This document shows, one piece after another, positions 33,064 through 42,000 of a stretch of DNA of 64,000 nt. Positions within the stretch are counted from its first letter, which is position 1. Each line of letters starts with the position of its first letter. The position numbers were made by a program, and so were the translations under genes. Origin of the DNA: Lachnoclostridium sp. An169 (lineage in GTDB: Bacteria; Bacillota; Clostridia; Lachnospirales; Lachnospiraceae); the NCBI RefSeq assembly GCF_002160525.1, contig NZ_NFKT01000021.1, positions 1 to 64,000 on the forward strand, read 5' to 3'. The notes under the pieces were generated by a model. The model made no database searches. It was not told the origin of the DNA and saw only the letters and a program-made list of their open reading frames with translations.

Positions 33064-33711
33064 ATGAGCAGCACGACACTTCTTTCCCTCAACAAATTAA
33101 GCGTCTGGTACACTGCTAATCATCCCGTACTTTCAGATTTTTCACTGGATTTGGGGACAAATGAAGTTGTCGGGCTGATCGGGTTGAACGGCGCTGGTAA
33201 GACAACATTTATTAAAACCGTTGCCGGTTTACTGCCGGGCTATCATCAGGACAGCGCAGTATGGGAGGGTCAGCCGTTCGCGTTCCGCGATAAGGCATTC
33301 AAGCGAAGCCGATACATTGTTTTTGCGGAAGATCGGTCTTTTCAGTATTTCACATTCCGGGAATATCTAGCGTATGTGGCTGCGTCTTATGGCGTACCGC
33401 TGCCGGATGTGAGCGGGCTGGCAAAAGGCTTCCACTTTGAGGATTATACCGATGTTCTCTTAAAGGAGCTGTCCACCGGAAATCTGAAAAAAGCCTATCT
33501 AATCACAGCGTTTGCCCTGCGTCCCAAGCTATTGCTTTTGGACGAACCCGTGAACGGGCTGGACTTTCAAAGCACAGAGTTTTTATACCAGCTTATGGGC
33601 GGTTATAAGCAGTATCTGCCACATCATTGGCAGCCCATATTTGTAATGCCTGTTCTTTATATAATCCACATGTTTGAACATATTGTAAAACTTCTTGATA
33701 TTTACCGATGA
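33064..33711 (+). pseudogene. ABC transporter ATPase, C-terminally cut
   Basis: The first 184 codons are a normal ATPase: Walker A GLNGAGKTT, signature LSTGN and Walker B LLLLDEPVNG. After QLMGGYKQY, at about 33614, the frame runs into antisense of another gene (LPHHWQPIF...) and stops at 33711. The H-loop, the last third of the ATPase and the permease gene expected downstream are missing, so no transporter can form. Confidence 0.85.
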
Positions 33712-33943
33712 TTTCAGGCGCAACATGACTGCAAATCACGAACCCTGACTCATTATTTATCCAGTCGGCAAGCTCGTCTTTTCCTTTTTCAATTTCTGCT
33801 TTTACCATATCAAGTAAAATCAGGTTTCCGGAATCCGTCCGCTTAGACAACTCTTTCCAAAATGTAGGAACTAAATCAAAAGCATAATACTGTCTATAAG
33901 GAGTCATAAAGGAATTCGAATCAATCAGAAACTTCTCTACCAT
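33593..33943 (-). pseudogene. DUF4411-type PIN toxin, C-terminally cut
   Basis: The first 110 codons match DUF4411 PIN proteins: FLIDSNSFMTPYRQYYAFD, ILLDMVKAEIEKGKDEL, IWAANDVAD. The last family residues (normally AD plus a hydrophobic strand) are replaced after about 33612 by foreign sequence (TAYNRP). The product may be inactive. Its start overlaps the stop of the ImmA-type gene by 7 bases, so the antitoxin-then-toxin order is preserved. Confidence 0.8.
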
Positions 33944-35100
33944 TCTACACCTCCAAGACGCTGTGCGATCTCAGAAAATGTCTTTCGACTGGTATTAGTC
34001 AAATGATAAGCCTCTGTGTAAGTAGTCCTTCCCATATTAATACTTTCGCAAAGTGCTCTAACAAAACACCCGTCTAATCGAGATCCCATTGTATTGTAAT
34101 AATTCCCACCACTGGTATCTTTGTTTTCTTTCATTTGTTTATACTTTTCAATAGCTGTTTGTACCACTTGGTCATAAGACTTTTGATTAATTTTGCCACA
34201 ATCTATTGCTTTTCTGGCTATAACAATCTCTCCACATCGGAAATATTTTGCCAAATCAGAAATCCTTGTATATACCTCAGTTTTATGTTCACTCCATTTT
34301 TTCAAAAAAATCTCTTTAGATACAATCAACTCTCCTGCCACTGCATTACATAACTGTTCTGTATCACTCACGCCTGTTAGTCGGTTTTGTCTGTCATTAA
34401 ACAAATCGCTTTTTCCAAGCCAAATATGAACTATTTCGTGTAATAAAGAAAATAATTTTGCACCATTAGAATCTGCAGTATTGATAAATATCAGCGGCGC
34501 CCACTCATCCATCATAGCAAATGCCCTAAATTCATTAACATCCAAGGCTCGGTGCGTATTCTTTCCAACAATACCACTCATCATTACCACAACGCCGCAT
34601 ATTTCTAATTGTTCTCTAATATACGCAAATGCCTCCCGCGAATTTTGAACATTCTCATGCAAATTTTTACTTATATTTAAATCTGTACGAATTCTATCTG
34701 CAATCTGATTTACATCAAATTTATCGCTTACACACCCTACTACAGGCAATTTATCAAAGCCCATTTCCTGCCTGTATGCTTTCATCCAGTCCTGAATATT
34801 TTCCATTTCATGAACTGTATCAATTAAATTGCGGCTAGGATTTGCAAGCTGAATACTGTCTACTGTACGATATTCTAATAAACCGATTTCTTCAGTTGGT
34901 GGTGTTTGTAAGAAGAAATATCCTAACGGGATATTGCTTTTTTTACTAAAATCTTCTATCTGATTAAAAGTCGGTGTCTTAGTACCGTTAAGCCATTTTC
35001 TTATATTATTCATTAACTTTTCGCCAAGCTTTTCTTCCTGAGTTTGACTCAATGCCCAATTTATTATTTCCGGGCGAATATTTACATTTACTGTCGGCAT
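33937..35100 (-). CDS. HTH/ImmA-IrrE metallopeptidase, probable antitoxin
   Basis: 387 residues starting MPTVNVNIRPEIINW at 35100 (GGAGGG upstream). The N-terminal HTH lies at about 10-60, and the ImmA/IrrE-like domain carries LLHEIVHIW, the HExxH zinc motif, at about residue 230. A helical C-terminal domain follows. Proteins of this class are usually paired with DUF4411 PIN genes as antitoxin or regulator. This stretch is clearly more AT-rich than the flanking element. Confidence 0.88.
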   Translation of the reverse strand: MPTVNVNIRPEIINWALSQTQEEKLGEKLMNNIRKWLNGTKTPTFNQIEDFSKKSNIPLGYFFLQTPPTEEIGLLEYRTVDSIQLANPSRNLIDTVHEMENIQDWMKAYRQEMGFDKLPVVGCVSDKFDVNQIADRIRTDLNISKNLHENVQNSREAFAYIREQLEICGVVVMMSGIVGKNTHRALDVNEFRAFAMMDEWAPLIFINTADSNGAKLFSLLHEIVHIWLGKSDLFNDRQNRLTGVSDTEQLCNAVAGELIVSKEIFLKKWSEHKTEVYTRISDLAKYFRCGEIVIARKAIDCGKINQKSYDQVVQTAIEKYKQMKENKDTSGGNYYNTMGSRLDGCFVRALCESINMGRTTYTEAYHLTNTSRKTFSEIAQRLGGVEW

Positions 35101-35192
35101 AGTACACCCTCCTTCCATCAAATATTTCTACTGTAATTATAGCAAATTTTTTTTAGATGTGAACCACTTTTTCATGGTATTTTCAGAGTTCC

Positions 35193-35528
35193 TTACACCA
35201 CTCCGATTTCTTTCAGATACGCATATCCGTCCGTATGCCCCCGGAAATAAATCTGACAGCGTTCTATCGTCTCTTTCTCAAACATCCTGCTCATGTATTG
35301 CCTCACAATCTCATGTTCCTTGGCTGTAAGGCTGATAGCTCCGCTCCCTTCTGTCACTTCCAGAATAAACGGATACCTGCTTTCCATCTCTCCCAGTTCC
35401 TGGCACATATCGGCATACTCTTCATCCTGTTTTTTCAAATCCACCATGATCTCGCTGTCGATCTCCATAAAACTGTCTTTAATCCGCTCCACCAAATCAT
35501 AAAAGTCTGTCTTCTCCAAACTGTTCAT
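35193..35528 (-). CDS. Small conserved element protein, 111 residues
   Basis: Acidic, helical N-terminus (MNSLEKTDFYDLVERIKDSF) and a C-terminal helix with an IYFRGHTDGYAYLKEIGV end. Such short proteins cluster downstream of the large helicase in Tn1549-like elements. Function unknown. Confidence 0.75.
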   Translation of the reverse strand: MNSLEKTDFYDLVERIKDSFMEIDSEIMVDLKKQDEEYADMCQELGEMESRYPFILEVTEGSGAISLTAKEHEIVRQYMSRMFEKETIERCQIYFRGHTDGYAYLKEIGVV

Positions 35529-35606
35529 CCTTTCTGCTCTGCTAATCTGCTTTCTTATCTTACTATATCCAGTTTTCTATCTTTCTACAATCCAGTCCGC
35601 TGTTTC

Positions 35607-35750
35607 CTATAAAAGTTCCAGTAGCTGCAGCACTTCTATGGTATGCTGACATCCCATAAGATAAAGCTGTATTCGTTCATAATCTTCCCTGTCTGCGTCC
35701 AGCGCAAGGAATTTTGACAGTGCCTTTGCCTTTTTCACGGAAAGTTTCAT
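35607..35750 (-). CDS. Short element protein, 47 residues
   Basis: The frame MKLSVKKAKALSKFLALDAD runs to QLLELL before a TAG. Its ATG overlaps the TGA of the 65-residue gene (ATGA), which supports coupled translation. It is helical and basic at the start. No family is recognised. Confidence 0.6.
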   Translation of the reverse strand: MKLSVKKAKALSKFLALDADREDYERIQLYLMGCQHTIEVLQLLELL

Positions 35751-35944
35751 CGCTCTTCGATCTTATCCCGGTCAATCAACTTAGAGATAAACGGATATTT
35801 AAATAGTAGTTCGTCACTCTCTTTTAAAATCCGGCTGTATTCCGGAGACAACTTCAACCGATTCTTGCAGGTTTCGCTGATCTCGTCCACCACAGCGCAG
35901 GCCCAGATCGGTAGATCGTAAATATCCACATTCTCTATCTTCAT
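35747..35944 (-). CDS. Short element protein, 65 residues
   Basis: MKIENVDIYDLPIWACAVVD, then a helical region with SPEYSRILKESDELLFKYPF. It is acidic and soluble. It lies 130 bases after the helicase gene and is coupled to the 47-residue gene. Function unknown. Confidence 0.7.
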   Translation of the reverse strand: MKIENVDIYDLPIWACAVVDEISETCKNRLKLSPEYSRILKESDELLFKYPFISKLIDRDKIEER

Positions 35945-36074
35945 AGCCTTCTTTTCCTCCCTTCCCGCCCACTATATCAGAAGTTCTGACCGCTGGCGAT
36001 TGTGCGTTTTCATTGTTTACACATTTGTATCTAAGGCTATGTATTACGGTATCAGTTCCCCGATACCGCATTTC

Positions 36075-39000
36075 TTACCGCACCCAGGCGGCTTTTTCCC
36101 GCTCCGGTTCGATTTCCTCTTCTTCCGGTTCTTCTTCCATAACGATGTGGTCTTTCTTGTCCATATCCAGAAGAGCGTTCAGTTCCCCCAGTCTTGCCAC
36201 CTTTTCTGCCAGTTCCTTTTCCTGCGGGAACTCCTTTTGTGCCTCCACCTTTGCAGTTTCCAACTGAGATTTTACGGTCTCAAGAACTTCCCGGCAGCGT
36301 GAGAGATTGTCCGGCAGCTCATTGATCTTGTTATCCAGTCTTGTGATATTTCCATGAATATCCGTTCCCAGTGGCACTTTATAGGTTCCTTTCCCATGTA
36401 AAGCAATGACAAATTCCTTGCTGGCAGAGGAATAGGACAGCTCCATCGAAAGTCCACGATAAGCCCCCAGTGGCACAGGCTCCGGAGATTTCATGGCTTT
36501 ACAGGCGTCAATGATTGCCTGTCCTGCCTCCTTTTTCTCCGTGTAAGAGTAATCCCCGATCTGCATGACTGGAAAAGTTTCCCGATCCGGCGGCGTATGT
36601 GCTTTAACCTGGGCAATATCTGCCTCATACTGTGTGATCCATGTCTCCTGTTCTTTGATCCGTGCCGGAAGATGTTTTGCCACCTGATCCTCCATCTCAT
36701 ATTTCTGGTTCAGAAAGCTCTGCTTTAAAAGCTGCAGCTTGGATACCTGTATATCCAGATCCATCTTTTCCTTAATATAAGGGTTTCCTGTGGCCAGAGC
36801 CTTGATCTCCGCATAGGACAAAGCCACTTCATCTATGTCCTCCACGCTCCGGGCCGGGTTCTTGGATGTCATGATCTGGCTGATATATTTCTGCTTGTTC
36901 TCAATGGTCTGATAGAGATAAGCGTCAAAAGTTCCCTCTGTCACATACCGGATGATCTCCACTTTCGGGTTCTGATTTCCCTGCCGGATAGTCCTTCCCG
37001 CTCTCTGCTCCAGATCCCGAGGACGCCACGGGCAGTCTAGATCGTGACTGGCTATGATCCGATCCTGCACGTTTGTTCCGGCTCCCATCTTAAACGTACT
37101 TCCCATAAGGATACGGACAGTGCCTCGTCTGACCTTTGAAAAGAGTTTTTTCTTCCGCACATCCGTATTGGCGTCATGGATAAAGGCAATCTCCTCCGGC
37201 GGGATTCCCCTCGCAATCAGCTTATCCCGGATGTCGTTATACACACTGAAAGTACCGTCTGTTTTCGGTGTGGACTGATCACAGAATACCAACTGCGTCA
37301 GCTTTTTATCCTTTCCCTCCTCCCAGTGACGATAGATTTCCTCCACGCAGGCATTGATTTTACTTCCCGGATCATCCGGCAGAAGCGGATTCGCAAGCCT
37401 TTGGTCAAGAGCCAGTTTCCTTCCGTCATTGGTAATCTTGAGCATGTTATCTTCTCTTGGGTTTACTTGGTGGTTTCGTACCTTTTCCGCCCGGTTTCCC
37501 AGTTCCTCCACCATATCCCGCTGTAAATCAGTAGCCTCCACCTTTACTACCCGGTACTCTGCCTCCGGCACCGGAAGATTCAGCATATCTGCTGTCTGGA
37601 TATCTGCCACCTCCTGGAACATTTGCAGAAGTTCCGGCAGGTTATAGAACCGGGCAAACCGTGTCTTTAGACGGTATCCATTCCCCTCCGGCGCAATCTC
37701 CAGTGCGGTCACAGTTTCTCCAAAAGTGGACGCCCATGCGTCAAAATGCTGTAAATTCTTCTCTACCAAAGTGCCATACTGGAGATAGCGCTGCATAGTG
37801 TAAAGTTCCACCATAGAATTGCTGACCGGGGTTCCAGTGGAAAAGATCACGCCTTTCCCTCCCGTAATCTCATCCAGATAGCGGCATTTCATATACATAT
37901 CGGAAGATTTCTGCGCCTCGGTCTGAGCGATTCCGCCTACATTTCTCATCTTGGTGGTCAGATAAAGGTTCTTATAATTATCCGCTTCATCTACAAACAG
38001 ACGGTCAACGCCCAGTTCCTCAAAAGTAATCATGTCGTCTTTCCGGCTCTGGTCATGGAGCCTTTTCAGACGTGTTTCCAGTGATTTCTTTGTCCGCTCC
38101 ATCTGCTTGACCGTAAAGCGACTCCCCTGGATCTTCTTTGCCTCAGCAATCCCCTCCATGATTTCATCAATCTCCTCCTCCAGCATACGCTCCTGCCGCT
38201 CCACACTTAATGGGATCTTCTCGAACTGGGAATGCCCGATGATCACAGCGTCTATATTGCTGATAGCAATTCTCCCACAGAACTTTTTCCTGTTTTTCTT
38301 CTCAAAATCCTTTTTTGTTGCCACCAGAATATTGGCCGCCGGATAGAGCTGCAGCCATTCAGCGGCAAACTGCTCGATGATGTGGTTCGGCACCACGACC
38401 ATAGATTTATTACACAGACCAAGCCGTTTACATTCCATAGCCGCCGCTACCATTGTATAAGTTTTTCCCGCCCCTACCACATAGGCCAGCAGAGTATTCC
38501 CGCCATAGATAATCCGGGCCACTCCGTCCTTCTGGTGTTTCCGCAGAGAAATCTCCGGGTTCATGCCATAGAAATGCAGGTGGCTCCCGTCATACTCCCG
38601 TGGCCGGATAGCGTTGAATCGTTCATTATAATCTGCGGTCAGCCTCTGCCTGCGCTCCGGATCTTTCCAGATCCATTCCTGGAATGCCTGCTTAATCAAG
38701 TCCTGTTTTCCCTGTGCAATGGCGGTTTCCTTTTTATTCAGAACCGGCTTTCTCTTGCCTTCCTCGTCCTCCACATAATCAAACACACGGGTATCCCGCA
38801 GATTTAGCGTATCCTCTATGATCTTATAGGCGTTTACCCGGTTCGTGCCATAGGTATTATTGGCACGGGGATTTCCCCGGTCAATGCTCTTCCCTTCGAT
38901 ATTCCATTCCCCGGTATGCCGGGAGAAATGGACTTTGATCTTCCACTGGGAATAGTTCGGCGTCTGCAAAAGTTCAAACATAAAGTCGGCAATATCCGAC

Positions 39001-42000
39001 TCCGGTATCCATGTAGCTCCCAGACGCACACTGATCTCAGAAGCGGTCAGATCCTTTGGCTGTACTTTTTCCAGTGCCTCCACATTGCTCCGGTACACCT
39101 CGGAGATCTCCGCCGCCCGTTTTGCCTCCCGCAGTTTCTGGCGCACGTTGCCGGAAAGGTATTCGTCCTCGGATACAAACCGGGGATGTTCCAGATCCTC
39201 AGACTCCGGCAGACGGAAGATCACGCCCTGTAATTCCTGTTCCACTTCTTGGGCGCTTTTCCCTGTCAGGGAACACAGATACTCCATATCCACGCAGGCT
39301 TTTTCGGAAAGAGACAACGATAAAGCCTCACTTGCGGTATCCACTCTCGTTACCGTTTCGTGAGGCTTTATCGTTCGCTTTGTGAACATATCCGCTTTCC
39401 GCTCCAGCGTTCCATCCTCCGCCACAATCTCAAGGGAACAGAGAAGGGGATAACTGCTGTCATCAGAAAACACCATACTGTTCGCTCTGGAGTTCAGCAG
39501 GCCATATTTTCTCTGGAACAGATCATACAGATGGTTCAGCTTTTTCTGCTGTTCTTCGATTTCTTCATCCGGATACCCTTCGGTCTGATAGGCGATCAGC
39601 TCTCTGGTACAGTCCCGGATAGCAATCATACCTTTCACACGGTTCTGTGCTGTCACGGATAGTTCCACGGGTTTCATGCGGCTGTTTTCCCGGTAATAGA
39701 TCTTCCCGTCATAAACCGTATAGGAAAAATTCGCCACAGACGGATCAGCCGGGATCGAATGATCCTCTTCCTCCACCAGCTCCTCCACCTCATAATCCGT
39801 GATCTCCGCCTCAAGGTTTTCTACTGCCTGTTCCAGAAGTTCATTTAAGTCCCTGTACGGATAGGGTTTACAAATCAACTGGGGGCCATAAGGCCCGGAC
39901 ACAATCTCCTGCTCGCCCAGTACCATTTCCGGGTGCTGCTGAAAATAGGGATTGATACTGACCACCCGGTGTCGGCTCTCGCCCTGTTCATTTACATGAT
40001 CGTTTTCATAAAGGCGCTCCACTTCCACCCAGTCCGGCAGATCCACATTTAAGTCTCTCGGTGTCTCCCGCTTCTGGAAAAAGAGAATATCCGTGTTAAT
40101 CTCTGTCCCGGCATTGGCAAGAAAAGCATTATTGGGCAGACGGATCGCCCCTAACAGATCGCACCGCTGGGCGATATATCTCCGCACCCGGTCATCCCGC
40201 TTATCCATTGTCCCGCCACTGATCCCGTTGGACGTGATCAATGCAAGCACACCCTTTGGCCTCGTCTTATCGATAGATTTTGCGATAAAATAGTCATGGA
40301 TCAGAAAGTTATACTTATCATATTTCCTGTCCAGCACCTTATAACTTCCAAAAGGTACATTTCCTATGACCACGTCAAAAAAACTGTCTGGCAGATCTGC
40401 GTTCTCAAATCCTTGGGCAACGATAGTGGATTTCTGGTAAAGCTGCTGTGCAATCCGGGCGGAAATGCTATCAATTTCCACGCCATAAACCCTGCAGTCA
40501 GACAGACTCTCCGGCTTTCGTCCGATAAAATTTCCTATTCCGCAGCTTGGCTCCAGAATGTTTCCGGATTTCAGCCCCATGTTCTCCAAAGCCCGATACA
40601 TGGCACTGACCACCACCGGCGGCGTATAAAAGGCAGTCAGCGTAGACTGTCTCGCAGCGGTATATTCTTCCTCCGTCAGAACGGTCTTTAATTCCAGATA
40701 TTCCGTTGACCAGGAAGATTTCGTCTCATCAAAAGCGTCAGACAACCCTCCCCAGCCAACATATCCGGCAAGGATTTCCTGTTCCTTGGGCGTGGCAAAG
40801 CGGTTTTCTTCCTCACACTTCTTCAATAGCTGGATTGCCATGATGTTGGCACGGAACTTTTCTTTTTCAGTTCCCTCCCCTAAATGCTCATCCGTGATCT
40901 GATACTGTCTGCGGCTCTCCTGGGGAATCTCCGGGTGCGGATCAAACCCTCTTACCCTCCCGGCAGGTTTCTTCTGTGTCCATGCCGGGGCCAGATCCTC
41001 CAGAAGTTCTTCCGGTTCCTTTTCAAAAGGATTGTCCTCCGGTTTTATTCCGGTAAATCCGTCCTCCTGCTCCTGCGCCATTTCCTGTGTGGCAGCCGGT
41101 TCCTCCTTGTCTTTTTCGGCTGGTTCCTCTGACGGTTTCCTGCCCGCCTTCAGATGATCATTCGCCGGATTTTCCCGTACCCGGCGGTCAAACACCTCTC
41201 TTGGCATTTCCTCTGTGAAAAGCGGATACATCTGGTCACGCAGAACCACCATCTCATCGGAGATAAAGTCAATGGAATATTCTTTTGTGCCTATTGTGAC
41301 AATCGTATCCACCTGCAGGTCATAAGGCGACTTCATGGCAGGCAAGTCCGCAATCCCGGCTATCAGTGCAGACACTTCGGAATAGTTTTCATCCTCCGTG
41401 TCCATCCCTTCCCGGACACTGATCAGATAGCTGTAAATTTCCTGCACAGACTGGGGATCGGCCAACTGTTCCCGCAGCTGACGCAGAACATCCTCCTGTG
41501 TCTCTCCTGCCTCAATCGTATCCTGGTATTCATACCAGTCATACGCCTGGTAAAATGCGTTGAGACGTCCTGCCAGAACCTCCTCCCGGCTCTGTGCCGG
41601 AACAGGCTCCGGGGGAGCCTGCGTGTTTTCTCTTTCGGCTGGTATGGGAGTAACCAAACGGAATACTCCGTCCCGGTAATCCGTAAGATCTTTATACACC
41701 TGTTGCATGGACGGGTATCGTTGATCGTAATCTGCAGTTCCCGCAAGAACCTCTTCCATCATGGAAAGGATTTCTTTTACCTGTTTGGGATCATCAAGCT
41801 GCGGACGGATCTGGTCTATCGCTCTATGATAATCTGAGCCATACGGATATGGACGTAAAAACGTTTCCGGCTGATTATAAAAAAAGTCGTAAATGTTACC
41901 TGTCAAAATCGTTTTTTCATACTCCGGAATATACTCCAGTTCCTTCTCTGTCATATACCGTCCGACAGCGATCAGCTCATCTATCCTCTTTGCAACCGCC

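Noticed and set aside
41154-41837. A 227-codon frame opposite the large helicase
   Set aside because: Antisense to a conserved protein; composition rich in Arg, His and Leu typical of shadow frames.
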